Below are positions 20,285-29,904 of a stretch of 64,000 bases of DNA, one piece after another (the first letter of the stretch is position 1; the number at the start of each line of letters is the position of its first letter). The stretch lies in contig NZ_CP023690.1 of assembly GCF_008704795.1 (NCBI RefSeq), forward strand, positions 744,001 to 808,000. Reading direction: 5' to 3'. This stretch comes from Streptomyces spectabilis. Its GTDB lineage: Bacteria > Actinomycetota > Actinomycetes > Streptomycetales > Streptomycetaceae. The notes below the pieces were generated by a model. That model did no database searches, had not been told where the DNA came from, and saw only the letters and a program-made list of their open reading frames with translations. The position numbers and the translations under genes are program-made.

Positions 20285-21319
20285 TCAGACAGGCCCCCGA
20301 CCGGACCTGCTCGTCCACGCGAGCAGGTCCTCGGCGTTCCAGGTGGTGACGACACGTTCGGCCGGGACCCCGCACTCCTCGGCGCGGGCACAGCCGATGG
20401 ACTGCCAGTCGAGCTGGCCCGGCGCGTGGGCGTCGGTGTCGATGGCGAACAGGACCCCGGCGTCGACCGCGCGGCGCAGCAGTCGCCTGGGCGGGTCCTT
20501 GCGCTCGGGCCTGCTGTTGATCTCCACGGCGGTGCCGGACTCGGCGCAGGCGGCGAAGACCGCGTCGGCGTCGAAGGTGGATTCGGGGCGGCCGCGCCCG
20601 GTGACGAGGCGGCCGGTGCAGTGGCCGAGGACGTCCGCGTGCGGATTGCGTACGGCCCTCACCATGCGGCGGGTCATCGCCGCCGCGTCCATGCGCAGCT
20701 TGGAGTGGACGGAGACGACCACGACGTCGAGCCGGGCGAGGAGTTCTGGCTCCTGGTCGAGGCCGCCGTCCTCCAGGATGTCGCATTCGATGCCGGTGAG
20801 CAGGCGGAACGGGGCCCACTTCTCGTTGAGCCCGGCCACCACCCGCAGTTGTTCGCGCAGCCGGTCGGGCGACAGGCCGCGCGCGATGGTCAGACGCGGT
20901 GAGTGGTCGGTGAGGACGGCCCACTCGTGGCCGAGCGCGGCGGCGGCCCGGCCCATCTCCTCGATGGGGCTGCCGCCGTCGGACCAGTCGGAGTGCAGGT
21001 GGCAGTCGCCGCGCAGCAGGGACCGCAGCTCGGCGCCGCCGGAGACCAGGGGCGCGTCCCCCTCCTGCTCCAGGCGGGCGAGGTAGCCGGGCACTTCGCC
21101 GGCGAGTGCCTCGCGCACTACCGCGCCCGTCTTGGGGCCGATGCCCTTGAGGGCTTCCAGGGTGCCCGTGCGGACGCGCTCGGCCAGCTCCCGCTCCGAC
21201 AGGGCGGCGACGGTGGCCGCGGCGGTGCGGAAGGCGCGTACCCGGTAGGTGGGTGCCTGGCCGCGTTCGAGCAGGAAGGCGATGCGGTTCAGCGCTTCGA
21301 CGGGCTCCATCGGTGCCAC
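20285..21319 (-). CDS. PHP-domain phosphoesterase with N-terminal helix-hairpin-helix
   Basis: A 344-residue protein resembling the C-terminal half and helix-hairpin-helix region of bacterial family X polymerases but lacking a polymerase domain. Residues about 10-85 contain the hairpin motif (LKGIGPKTGAVVREAL). From about 105 the PHP metal-binding motifs follow: GDCHLHSDWSDG, LTDHSPRL, GIECDIL, VVSVHSKL, DVLGHCTGR and IDTDAHA. The set of His/Asp/Glu ligands looks complete, so a metal-dependent phosphoesterase or nuclease activity is likely. The start is GTG at 21319 with AGGAG upstream; an ATG three codons in is an alternative. It ends the aldehyde dehydrogenase/PHP pair read leftwards. Confidence 0.85.
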   Translation of the reverse strand: MAPMEPVEALNRIAFLLERGQAPTYRVRAFRTAAATVAALSERELAERVRTGTLEALKGIGPKTGAVVREALAGEVPGYLARLEQEGDAPLVSGGAELRSLLRGDCHLHSDWSDGGSPIEEMGRAAAALGHEWAVLTDHSPRLTIARGLSPDRLREQLRVVAGLNEKWAPFRLLTGIECDILEDGGLDQEPELLARLDVVVVSVHSKLRMDAAAMTRRMVRAVRNPHADVLGHCTGRLVTGRGRPESTFDADAVFAACAESGTAVEINSRPERKDPPRRLLRRAVDAGVLFAIDTDAHAPGQLDWQSIGCARAEECGVPAERVVTTWNAEDLLAWTSRSGRGPV

Positions 21320-21338
21320 CTGCCGGTCTCCTGGACGC

Positions 21339-22730
21339 TCATGCCCCGTGCCACACGGTGGTGGTGTTGCAGAATTCCTTGATGCCGTGGGCAGACAGCT
21401 CGCGCCCGAACCCGGAGCGCTTGACGCCGCCGAAGGGGAAGGCCGGGTGCGAGGCGGTCATGCCGTTGAAGTAGACGCCGCCCGCCTGGAGATCGCGTAC
21501 GAAGCGCTCCTGTTCGGCCGGGTCGGTGGTCCAGGCGTTGGAGCTGAGGCCGAACGAGGTGTCATTGGCCACGGCGATGGCCTCCTCCAGGTCCGCCACG
21601 CGGTAGACCGTGGCCACCGGGCCGAAGGTCTCCTCGCGGTGGACGCGCATCTCGGGGGTGATGCCGGTGAGGACGGTCGGCTCGTAGTAGAAGCCCCGTT
21701 CCAACTCCTTGGGCCGCCCGCCGCCGCAGACGGCGGTGGCGCCGCGGCGTACGGCGTCGTCGACGAGTTCCTCCAGGTCGGCGCGGCCCTGCTCGCTGGA
21801 GAGGGGGCCCACGTCGGTGTCCTCGTCCGCCGGGTCGCCGACGGTCAGATCCCGCATGCCCGCGGCGAACCGCTCCAGGAAGGCGTCGTACACGTCGGCG
21901 TGCACGATGAACCGCTTGGCGGCGATGCAGGACTGGCCCGCGTTCTGTGTCCGCGCGGTGACGGCGGTGCGGGCGGCGGCGTCCACGTCGGCCGACGGCA
22001 TCACGACGAAGGGGTCGCTGCCGCCCAGTTCGAGGACCGTCTTCTTGATCTCGTCACCGGCGATCGCGGCGACCGAGCGGCCCGCGCCCTCGCTGCCGGT
22101 GAGCGTGACGGCCGCGACCCGGTCGTCGCGCAGGATGCCCTCGATGGCGCCGGAGCCGACGAGCAGCGTCTGGAAGCAGCCCTCGTCGAAGCCCGCGCGG
22201 AGGAAGAGGTCCTCCAGGTACAGGGCGGTCTGCGGCACGTTCGACGCGTGCTTGAGCAGCCCCACGTTGCCCGCCATCAGGGCGGGCGCGGCGAACCGCA
22301 CCACCTGCCAGAGCGGGAAGTTCCACGGCATCACGGCGAGGACCACGCCCAGGGGGCGGTAGCGGACGTAGGCCCGGGAGGCGCCGGAGTCGCGCACGTC
22401 GCCGTCGTCGGGGTGCTCGTCGGCGAGCAGGGCCTCGGCGTGCTCGGCGTACCAGCGCATGGTCCTGGCGCACTTGGCGGCCTCCGCGCGGGCCGCCTTC
22501 ACGGGCTTGCCCATCTCGGAGGTGATGGTGAGCGCGATGTCCGGCGTGTCCTCGTCGAGGAGCTCGGCCGCGCGGCGCAGCAGGTCGGCGCGGTCGGCGA
22601 AGCCGGTGGTGCGGTAGCGGTCGAAGGCCGCGGCGGCGCGCCTGAGCCGCTCCTCGATCTCCTCGCTGCCGAGCGGCTCGAAGGTCAGCTCGGTCCAGCC
22701 GGTCGCCGGGTTCACCGTCGCGATGGGCAT
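21339..22730 (-). CDS. NAD(P)-dependent succinate-semialdehyde-type dehydrogenase
   Basis: A 463-residue member of the aldehyde dehydrogenase superfamily, closest in style to the short succinate-semialdehyde dehydrogenases (GabD/Sad type). It shows the cofactor-binding MPWNFPLWQV, the catalytic Glu in LELGGSDPF, the nucleophilic Cys in NAGQSCIAAKRF and the C-terminal FGGVKRSGFGREL motif. The start at 22730 is chosen because a perfect AAGGAGG lies 9 bp upstream; the longer open frame to 22826 has no support. It lies 19 bp upstream of the PHP gene in the same direction and may be co-transcribed. The physiological aldehyde is not deducible. Confidence 0.92.
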   Translation of the reverse strand: MPIATVNPATGWTELTFEPLGSEEIEERLRRAAAAFDRYRTTGFADRADLLRRAAELLDEDTPDIALTITSEMGKPVKAARAEAAKCARTMRWYAEHAEALLADEHPDDGDVRDSGASRAYVRYRPLGVVLAVMPWNFPLWQVVRFAAPALMAGNVGLLKHASNVPQTALYLEDLFLRAGFDEGCFQTLLVGSGAIEGILRDDRVAAVTLTGSEGAGRSVAAIAGDEIKKTVLELGGSDPFVVMPSADVDAAARTAVTARTQNAGQSCIAAKRFIVHADVYDAFLERFAAGMRDLTVGDPADEDTDVGPLSSEQGRADLEELVDDAVRRGATAVCGGGRPKELERGFYYEPTVLTGITPEMRVHREETFGPVATVYRVADLEEAIAVANDTSFGLSSNAWTTDPAEQERFVRDLQAGGVYFNGMTASHPAFPFGGVKRSGFGRELSAHGIKEFCNTTTVWHGA

Positions 22731-22870
22731 GTCTGTGGCCTCCTTGTACGCCTTCCTCGACCTTGGCGCGTCGCCCGCCGGGGCGCAACGCAGGACCGCC
22801 GCGTACCCGGCCGGGGGCGGGGCCATGCCGGACGGAGGCCCCTTCCGGTTGCGCCGGAGGCGCGGGCGGG

Positions 22871-23572
22871 TTAGGTGCCGGGGCCCGCGGGGGTGTGGCG
22901 CAGGTAGGCGAGGACGGCGCTGACGCGGCGGTGCAGTTGTGGTATCTCGGCGAGGCCCAGCTTGGCGAAGGTGGAGTTGACGTGCTTCTCGATGGTCGAC
23001 TCGGAGAGCATCAGGGAGTCGGCGATCGCCCGGTTGGTCTTGCCCTCGGCCATCTGTCTGAGGACGTCCAGCTCCCTGCGGGTGAGGTGGGACAGGGGCG
23101 CGTCGGCGGCGCGCGCGTGGCTCCCTATGAGGACCTCCACGATGCGGGGGTCGACGACGGAGCGCCCGGCGGTCACCTCCCGCAGGGCGCGCAGGAGCTC
23201 GTCGACCTCGCCGATGCGCTCCTTGAGGAGATAGGCGAGGCCGTCGGTGCCGCGCCGGAAGAGGTCGAAGGCGTAGTTCTCGTTCGCGTGCTGGGACAGG
23301 ACGACGACCCCGATGCCGGGGTGGGCTGCGCGGATGGCGTGGGCGGCGGTGATGCCCTCGGTGTGGTGTCCCGGCGGCATGCGGATGTCGGCGATGACGA
23401 CGTCCGGCAGCAGTCGTCCGACCGCGTCCAGGAGCTCGGTGGCGGTGCCGACGGCGGCGAGGACGTCCACCTCGCCGGTGTCCTCCAGAAGGCGCCGGGT
23501 GCCCTCGCGCACCAGGTAGTGGTCCTCGGCGATGACGACGCGCAGCGGGGCGCCGTCCTGCGGCTCAGGCAC
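22871..23572 (-). CDS. LuxR/NarL-family response regulator
   Basis: A 233-residue response regulator. The receiver domain (about 10-130) has the acidic pair in IAEDHYLV, the phosphoacceptor Asp in VVIADIRMPPG and the conserved Lys in LLKERIG. The C-terminal LuxR helix-turn-helix (about 160-222) reads LTRRELDVLRQMAEGKTNRAIADSLMLSESTIEKHVNSTFAKL. Its start overlaps the end of the upstream histidine kinase gene by 8 bp, so the pair is co-translated and cognate. The signal is unknown. Confidence 0.95.
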   Translation of the reverse strand: MPEPQDGAPLRVVIAEDHYLVREGTRRLLEDTGEVDVLAAVGTATELLDAVGRLLPDVVIADIRMPPGHHTEGITAAHAIRAAHPGIGVVVLSQHANENYAFDLFRRGTDGLAYLLKERIGEVDELLRALREVTAGRSVVDPRIVEVLIGSHARAADAPLSHLTRRELDVLRQMAEGKTNRAIADSLMLSESTIEKHVNSTFAKLGLAEIPQLHRRVSAVLAYLRHTPAGPGT

Positions 23573-25628
23573 GGGCCTCCTCCCGTACGCGTTCCGGGAG
23601 GCGGGCGCGGATGACGGTGCCGGCGCCGACGCGGCTGGTGACGGTGAGTTCGCCGCCCACGGCCTCGGTGCGGTCGCGCATGCCGGTGAGGCCGGAGCCG
23701 CGGGTGGTGGCGGTGGGGAAGCCGGTGCCGTCGTCGGCCACCTCGACCTGGAGGCGGCCGCTCTCGCGGGTGATGCGGACGGTGACGCGTCCGGCGCCCG
23801 CGTGCTTGAGGACGTTGGTGAGTGCTTCGGAGACGAGGTAGAAGGCGGACTCCTCGATGTCGAGGGCGAAGCGCACGCCGGTCAGCGGCTCCTCGCTGTG
23901 GACGGTGACGGGGATGGGCATACGGCGGGCGCAGGAGGTCACGGCGGCGACCAGGCCCTGGTCGGTGAGGATCGGCGGGTGGATGCCGTGGGCGAGTTCC
24001 CGCAGGTCGTCGATGACGCGGTAGGTGTCGTCCTGCATCTCGGTGAGGGCGGCGTCGATGTCGCCGCCGCGGTGCAGGCGGTTGCGGGCGAGGGCCAACT
24101 TGGCGACGAGCACGACGAGTTCCTGCTGGATGCCGTCGTGCAGGCGGCGCTCGATGCGGCGGCGCTCGGTGTCCTGCGCGTGCACGATGCGGGCCCGGGA
24201 CGCGTCGAGTTCGGTGGCCTGGCGCTGGGTCTCCCGGGCGTGCGCGGAGAGTTCGGCGGCCAGGCGCACGTTGTGCACGGCCAGGGCCGCGGACCGGGCC
24301 AGGGTCTGGCCGATGTCGTGGTCCTCGGGGGCGCAGCGGCCCTCGGCCTTGGGGCCGTACTCGATGGCGCCGAGGACGTCGTCCCCGTACAGGAGGGGGA
24401 AGCTTTCGAGGGCCTGTTCGCCGGGCGGCGGTTCGCCCGCCTCCGCGGTCGACAGGGGCAGCCCGGCTCCGCCGAGCCGGACGCGGACCCAGCGCAGGCC
24501 GATGCCCTCGCGAAGGCCCGTGGCGAGCTGCGGGGCGAGCCGGTCGAGGTCGTAGGCGTGCTCCAGGGTGGTGCCGAACTGGACGAGGAGTTCGAACCTA
24601 CTGAGCCGTTTGCCGAACACGCGGCGCTCCACGAGGGCGTTGAGCTGGGCGCGCAGCGGCTGGAAGAGGGCGGTGACGACGACGGCGACCAGCAGGGAAA
24701 GGCCGAGCGGGAAGACCAGGCCCGCGGTGAGCCCGAGGGTCAGGGCCATGCCGACGTACCAGCTGTTGATGATGAGCCACAGGGAGCCGTACACGGCGGA
24801 GCGGCGCAGCGCGATGTCGACTCCGAGCAGCCGGTGGCGGAAGGCGGCGTAGAGCAGGGTCACGGAGATCGACACGTACGGCAGGGCGCCGAGCAGGGAG
24901 CCGATGAGGTAGAGGGCTCCCTGCTCTCCCTGCCAGGCGCGGAAGAGCCGGGAGGAGCCGCGAGCCAGGAAGAGCACGGCGGCCACGGCGGCGAAGGGCA
25001 GCAGCGCGGCCACGTCGCGCGCGCCCGCGGCCCGGGCGCGCAGACAGCGCAGCACGAGCAGGGTGGCGCCGACGCCGGGCAGGAAGGCCTCGGGGTGGTA
25101 GAAGACGATGAGGTAGATGGTGTAGTCCGACAGGCCGGTGAAGGGCAGCAGGACCGGCAGGGCGAGTAGGCCCCACAGGGCGTCCAGGACACCGCGTTCG
25201 TAGCGGGAGCGGTAGCCGCCGTCGGGCAGCAGGGCCAGCAGACGGACGACGAGGATGCTCACCACCAGGTGGCAGAGCTGGCTGGCGGCCTGCAGGGCGA
25301 GGTCGAGCGGCAGCAGCACGCCGGCCGCCTCGGGGCGCAAGTACCAGCCGAGTTCGAGGCTCACCAGCGTGGTGGTGTGGCGGACGGCGACGGAGACGCA
25401 CAGCCAGCTGCCGAGCAGCAGCAGGCGTCGGGCCACCGGACTGGACGGGGCGTGCCACCAGGTGAAGAGACCGGCGAAATAGCACGGGAGTACGGACCCG
25501 AGGATCCAGGGCAGAACGTAGCGATTGTCCAACTGCGTTGTCCCGATAAGCGTTGCCCAGAGCAAGCACGCTCCGCCGCACGCGGCGACGAGGTGCATCC
25601 CCCCGCTTCTGCCTGCCACGGGCGACAT
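23565..25628 (-). CDS. Membrane sensor histidine kinase (HisKA_3/DesK-NarX type)
   Basis: A kinase of up to 687 residues. The N-terminal ~330 residues hold roughly eight to ten hydrophobic helices (an integral-membrane sensor rather than a periplasmic one), followed by a GAF-like region. The dimerisation/phosphorylation segment is DTERRRIERRLHDGIQQ with the phospho-accepting His, and the C-terminal ATPase shows EALTNVLKHA and the GSGLTGMRDR glycine motif. It overlaps the response-regulator gene at 22871 by 8 bp. An ATG at 25598 that starts directly before the first helix is an equally good start. The gene is divergent from the radical SAM gene of the RiPP locus; regulation of that locus by this pair is possible but unproven. 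Confidence 0.92.
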   Translation of the reverse strand: MSPVAGRSGGMHLVAACGGACLLWATLIGTTQLDNRYVLPWILGSVLPCYFAGLFTWWHAPSSPVARRLLLLGSWLCVSVAVRHTTTLVSLELGWYLRPEAAGVLLPLDLALQAASQLCHLVVSILVVRLLALLPDGGYRSRYERGVLDALWGLLALPVLLPFTGLSDYTIYLIVFYHPEAFLPGVGATLLVLRCLRARAAGARDVAALLPFAAVAAVLFLARGSSRLFRAWQGEQGALYLIGSLLGALPYVSISVTLLYAAFRHRLLGVDIALRRSAVYGSLWLIINSWYVGMALTLGLTAGLVFPLGLSLLVAVVVTALFQPLRAQLNALVERRVFGKRLSRFELLVQFGTTLEHAYDLDRLAPQLATGLREGIGLRWVRVRLGGAGLPLSTAEAGEPPPGEQALESFPLLYGDDVLGAIEYGPKAEGRCAPEDHDIGQTLARSAALAVHNVRLAAELSAHARETQRQATELDASRARIVHAQDTERRRIERRLHDGIQQELVVLVAKLALARNRLHRGGDIDAALTEMQDDTYRVIDDLRELAHGIHPPILTDQGLVAAVTSCARRMPIPVTVHSEEPLTGVRFALDIEESAFYLVSEALTNVLKHAGAGRVTVRITRESGRLQVEVADDGTGFPTATTRGSGLTGMRDRTEAVGGELTVTSRVGAGTVIRARLPERVREEARA

Positions 25629-25816
25629 TATCGGGGCCCGCCATCACGGGCGTCCAGAGAAGAAATCCACCGACCTCGCCTGGCGGAAAACCTCCAAGGA
25701 GTTTGGGGGGTGCCCTGGTGCCCCGCAAGGGCGTACGTGAGAACACTCGAAGGGAATCGCGAGGGCGGATTCCGAGGGTCCGACGCCGCGCAGGGACGAG
25801 AGAACGGGTGGCCGTC

Positions 25817-26911
25817 ATGAGTCGTTGTTCCGGTCCGGAAGTCGTCGTCTGGGACACCACGTACGCCTGCCCCTTACGCTGCTCGCACTGCTATTCGGAA
25901 TCGGGCAGACGGCCCTCGCGACAGCTCGGCCCTGAGGCCATGTTGCGGGTCGCCGAGGCGCTGGTGACCCTCGGCCCTCGGGTCGTGGCCCTGTCCGGAG
26001 GCGAACCGCTCGTCGTGCGGGGCGTGTTCGAGGTCGCCGAGCGACTGCGCGCCGGCGGGGCGAAGCTGTCGATCAACACCAGCGGGTGGGTGATGAACCG
26101 GGCCCTGGCCGAGCGGCTCGCGGACCGCTTCGACGAGGTGGTCGTGAGCCTGGACGGGGCGACGCCCGAGGTGCACGACCGCATCCGGGGGCGTGCGGGC
26201 TCCTTCGAGCGGGTGCTCGCGGCCCTCACCCTGCTCGACGAGGTGGCGGCCGAGCGGAGCGCGGCCGGCCGGGGGCGGCTGCGCTTCGGCATCGACTGCG
26301 TGGTGATCCGCAGCAACTTCGGGCAGCTGGAGGACATGGCGGGCGACATCGCCCACCGCTTCCCGCGCCTGAGCACGCTGGGCTTCAACGTCGCCGTCCC
26401 GCAGGGCCTGGCCAGCCGCCCCGAGTTCGAGGAGCACGAGCTCCTCGACGACGAACAGGTCGCCCACCTCACGAGTCAGGCGTTCCGCGCCCGCCTGCGC
26501 GACCTCGCGCCGTCGTCGGTGGCCGTCTTCACCACGGACAACTTCAACCTGGCGATGACGCCGGAGCGGGTGGCCCTGGGCATCGACACCCATGTCATGC
26601 AGGTGGAGCCGGACGGCCTGGTGCGGGGGTTCCCGGTGTACGAGGGCACGGTCGGCAGCCTCCTGGAGGAGCCCGCGGCGGTGCTGTGGGAACGCGCGCT
26701 GGCCCGGCTCCACGACCCCTTCGTCGTGGAGACGCTGTCCACCGTGGACTCCATGCGGACGTGGGCGGAGGCCGTCCGGCGCATGGACCGCCACTTCGCC
26801 TCCGCCGACGACCTCGCGCGCATCGACCGGCGCTCGGTGCGTACGCGTCCTCCGGAGTTCGGCGCGGCGACGGCGGGCGGCGCGCGTCAGGAGTTCCACC
26901 GGTCCGCTTGA
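25817..26911 (+). CDS. Radical SAM protein at the head of the lanthipeptide locus
   Basis: A 364-residue radical SAM enzyme. The [4Fe-4S] cluster motif is CPLRCSHC (CxxxCxxC) near residue 18, and the SAM-binding GGEPL and the VVSLDGATPEVHD strand follow as in the MoaA/PqqE branch. The C-terminal part contains no Cys cluster recognisable as a SPASM or twitch domain. The start is set at ATG 25817; an in-frame GTG at 25808 is also possible. It reads in the same direction as the two lanthipeptide synthetases and precursors, 396 bp downstream, so it may add a further modification to the peptides, but it could instead act independently. It is divergent from the histidine kinase. Confidence 0.85.
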   Translation: MSRCSGPEVVVWDTTYACPLRCSHCYSESGRRPSRQLGPEAMLRVAEALVTLGPRVVALSGGEPLVVRGVFEVAERLRAGGAKLSINTSGWVMNRALAERLADRFDEVVVSLDGATPEVHDRIRGRAGSFERVLAALTLLDEVAAERSAAGRGRLRFGIDCVVIRSNFGQLEDMAGDIAHRFPRLSTLGFNVAVPQGLASRPEFEEHELLDDEQVAHLTSQAFRARLRDLAPSSVAVFTTDNFNLAMTPERVALGIDTHVMQVEPDGLVRGFPVYEGTVGSLLEEPAAVLWERALARLHDPFVVETLSTVDSMRTWAEAVRRMDRHFASADDLARIDRRSVRTRPPEFGAATAGGARQEFHRSA

Positions 26912-26993
26912 CGGTGGTGGGCCACTTGACGGTGGTGGGCCGCCTGACAGTGGCGGGGGCCTGACGGCGGCGGGCCGCCTGGCGGTGGGGGAC
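26907..26993. repeat. About five tandem 18-bp repeats; the rest of the gap
   Basis: Starting at the stop codon of the radical SAM gene, the unit CTTGACGGTGGTGGGCCA repeats at 26907-26924 and 26925-26942 (last base G), then with substitutions at 26943-26959 (17 bp), 26960-26977 and 26978-26993. The copies degrade from left to right. The rest of the 396-bp gap to the next gene (26994-27307) shows no credible gene; it contains three CATTCC(G/C)T boxes at roughly 27107-27145 and the ribosome binding site GGAGAGG at 27294-27300. Confidence 0.75.
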
Positions 26994-27307
26994 CGCGCCC
27001 GCGCCGCGCGACGGGAACGGGCCGATCACCCGTCGGCTCCGGAGCGCTTCGCCTGACGGAGCCCAGCATTTCGCGGGCGCTCCGACCGTCCGCCCCGCGG
27101 CCCGTCCATTCCCTCGGACCGCATTCCGTAGGCCTCCATTCCGTCGACGCCCTCCCGCTTTCTGTCCACCGCTCGTCCGCCGCCCTTCGCTTCGTTGCCG
27201 CTACCGCCCGACGGGCATTCGTTCGAATCCCGAGCGATTTCCCCGGGCCGTTCTCCTCGATTCCCCGGAATCCCTTTCTGCCCGGTTCTCACCGGAGAGG
27301 CCGCACC

Positions 27308-29899
27308 GTGATGAAACTCCAGGACTACGAGCGCTTCTACCGCGCGGACCCGGTCTTGTTCGAATTCCCGGAGCGCCTTGCCGACACCTCGGAAAGGCTC
27401 ACGGCGGCCCTGCGGCCCCTGCCCCGGGGCTGGGAGCGCGTCGATTCCGGATGGTGGACGCGGCTGCGGCCACCGTCGGCGCGGCGGCCGGGCCAGGGCT
27501 GGCGGATCCACGTCTCCGTGACGCTGCCCCACCTGGAGCGCGCGGCCGAGACCGTCGTGGAGTACTGCCTGCGCCACGCCATCCCCGTGGACATCGTTCG
27601 CGGTACGGCTGCCGCCCGGGCGCTCGGCGACCTCCGTGCCGACCGGCTCACCAGCGCCGATCTGCTGGTCCTCCACCCGGCGGACGAGACCGTGCTCGGC
27701 ACCGCGCTCGGTGACCTCACCGCGCTGCTCGAACCGCTGCCGGGCCCGTACGTGCCGGGCTGTCTGCGCCACCGCTCGGGTCCGCTGTACGTGCGCTACG
27801 CCGCGGCGGAGCACCGGCGGTGTCCCGCCGCCGGGCACCTGGCCGACCCCGGCGACGAGCACGCCACGGTCCCGGCGTTCGAACGGCCCGACGGCACCCT
27901 CGTGCCCGAGGACCGCCGCCCGGTCTTCCGCTGCCCGGACTGGGTGGCGCTGCCCGACGTGCTGCGCGCCGACCTCAAGGTCCTGCGCGCGCCGCCGGAG
28001 GTCCCCTTCCCCTTCCGCGGGGTGCGCGCCCTGCGCCTGACCACCGGCGGCGGCACCTATCTGGCCACCGACACGGCCACGGGCAAGCCCGTCCTGCTGC
28101 ACGAGGCGCGCCCCCACGCCGGGTTCGACGCGCACGGCACGGACGCCGTCACCCGGCTCACGCACGAACGAGCGGTCCTGGAGCGGCTCGCGGACCTGGA
28201 CTGCGTGCCCCGCGTCGTGCGCCACCACGTCCAGGCGGGCCACCACTTCCTGGCCGTCGAAATCCCCGAGGGCCGGAGCCTGGCCGAGGCGGCGGCCGCC
28301 GCCTTCCCGCTGACCACCGAGGACCGCGCGGAGAAGGAGGCGGCGGGCTACGCGGAGTGGGCCCTCGGCGTCGTCGCCCGGGTCGCCGCCGCCCTGGACG
28401 CGCTCCGGCACCGCGGGTTGCGCCTCGGCGAGCTCAACCCGGAGCACCTCGTCCTGGGCCCGGACGACCGCGTCGTGCTCAGCCGTCTGGAGACGGTCAC
28501 GGACCTCACGGACGACCGGGCCCCGAGCGTCGGCGAGGAGGGCTTCACGGCACCGGCCGGCCTGCGCGGCCGGGCCGCCACCGCCCATCTGCTCGACGTG
28601 CTGCGGCTGTGGCTGCTGCTCCCGGTGCCGCACCGCGACCGGTCGACCCTGCGCGTCCTCACCCGGGCCGTCGACCAGCACTACCCCGTCCCGCCGGGCT
28701 TCGGCGCCACCCTCCTGTCGCGCCTGTCCCGTTCGGCGGAACGGGAGGCGGACGACCACGCCGGGCGGCTCGCCGCGGAGCGCCCCGACTGGCCCGCCCT
28801 GCGCGACTCCCTGGTGGCGGGTCTGCACGCGATGGCCACGCCCGAGCGCGACGACCGGCTCTTCCCCGGCACCCCCTTCGGCCCCGCCGCGCTCGGCGGC
28901 CCGTCGTTCGGATACGGCGCCGCCGGGGTCCTGTACGCCCTGCACCGGGTCGGCGCGGACGTCCCCGACGCGTACGTCACCTGGCTCGCGGACGCCGTCG
29001 AGCGCGACCCCGACCCGCGGCCCGGCCTGTACGACGGGCTGCACGGCGTCGCGCTCACCCTCGATCTGCTCGGCCACCGCGACCGCGCCCTCGCCGTCCT
29101 CGACCGCGCCCGGCCGCTGGAGTCCCGCGTGATCCGCCCCGACCTGGCGGGCGGCAGCGCCGGGATCGCCCTGAACCAGCTGCGGTTCGCCCGCGCCACC
29201 GGGGACACCGCGCTCCACGACGCGGCCCTGCGCACCGCCGTGGACCTGGCCGGGCTCGTCACGGAGGGACCGCCCGCGCCGCGCCCCGGCACTTCCCCGC
29301 CGTACGGCCTGCTGCACGGCGGTTCCGGCATCGCCCTGCTCTTCCTGCACCTGTACGAGGAGACCGGCGTCGCCCGCTACCTGGGGCTCGCCGAGCGCGC
29401 GCTCGGCTTCGACGTCGCCCGGTGCGGCACCGCGGCGGACGGCGCCCTCACGCTCTTCGACGGCACCTTCCACCTGCCCTACCTGCACGGCGGGAGCTGC
29501 GGACTCGCCTTCCCCCTCAAGGCGTTGCTGCGGCACCGGCCCGAGGAGGGCAGGGCCGCGCTGCTCGCCGCCGTCCGGCACACCTGCGGCGCGCTCTACG
29601 TGCGCAACGCCGGGCTGCTGCGCGGCCGGGCGGGCGCGATCGCGGTGCTCGCCGCGCTCGACGGCCCGGGGGACCCCGAGGCCCTGCGCACCCAGGTGCG
29701 CCGGATGGCCTGGTACGCGCGCTCCTACCGCGGCCATCTGGCGTTCCCGGGCTTCCGGATGCGGCGGCTCTCCGCCGATCTGGCCACCGGCGCCGCGGGC
29801 GTACTGCTCGCCCTGGACTCCGCGTTCGGGGGTGGCGGGCCCGTCCTGCCGTACCTCGACCCGCGGTCTTCGTACCGACGAGCCCGCGAAGGGAGGTGA
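27308..29899 (+). CDS. Class III lanthipeptide synthetase LanKC with degraded lyase and kinase sites
   Basis: An 863-residue protein with the full lyase-kinase-cyclase layout of LanKC enzymes, which phosphorylate Ser/Thr of a precursor, eliminate phosphate and cyclise onto Cys. The N-terminal lyase-like part (to about 210) has RIH (Arg66, His68) where active enzymes have K-x-H, and Asp95 where they have the base Lys (FKF). In the kinase part (about 235-480) the VAIK-like lysine position is His265, the catalytic loop reads GELNPEH (Glu375 for Asp, His380 for Asn) and the DFE motif is RLE (Arg393 for Asp). The cyclase part (about 510-840) lacks zinc ligands, as usual for class III. The start GTG/ATG at 27308/27311 follows GGAGAGG. 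A pseudo-enzyme partner of the second LanKC is the best reading. Confidence 0.9.
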   Translation: MMKLQDYERFYRADPVLFEFPERLADTSERLTAALRPLPRGWERVDSGWWTRLRPPSARRPGQGWRIHVSVTLPHLERAAETVVEYCLRHAIPVDIVRGTAAARALGDLRADRLTSADLLVLHPADETVLGTALGDLTALLEPLPGPYVPGCLRHRSGPLYVRYAAAEHRRCPAAGHLADPGDEHATVPAFERPDGTLVPEDRRPVFRCPDWVALPDVLRADLKVLRAPPEVPFPFRGVRALRLTTGGGTYLATDTATGKPVLLHEARPHAGFDAHGTDAVTRLTHERAVLERLADLDCVPRVVRHHVQAGHHFLAVEIPEGRSLAEAAAAAFPLTTEDRAEKEAAGYAEWALGVVARVAAALDALRHRGLRLGELNPEHLVLGPDDRVVLSRLETVTDLTDDRAPSVGEEGFTAPAGLRGRAATAHLLDVLRLWLLLPVPHRDRSTLRVLTRAVDQHYPVPPGFGATLLSRLSRSAEREADDHAGRLAAERPDWPALRDSLVAGLHAMATPERDDRLFPGTPFGPAALGGPSFGYGAAGVLYALHRVGADVPDAYVTWLADAVERDPDPRPGLYDGLHGVALTLDLLGHRDRALAVLDRARPLESRVIRPDLAGGSAGIALNQLRFARATGDTALHDAALRTAVDLAGLVTEGPPAPRPGTSPPYGLLHGGSGIALLFLHLYEETGVARYLGLAERALGFDVARCGTAADGALTLFDGTFHLPYLHGGSCGLAFPLKALLRHRPEEGRAALLAAVRHTCGALYVRNAGLLRGRAGAIAVLAALDGPGDPEALRTQVRRMAWYARSYRGHLAFPGFRMRRLSADLATGAAGVLLALDSAFGGGGPVLPYLDPRSSYRRAREGR

Positions 29900-29904
29900 T
29901 TCGG

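Noticed and set aside
26907..26993. CRISPR array or repeat-spacer structure
   Set aside because: The 18-bp units follow each other without spacers and are simply degraded tandem repeats.
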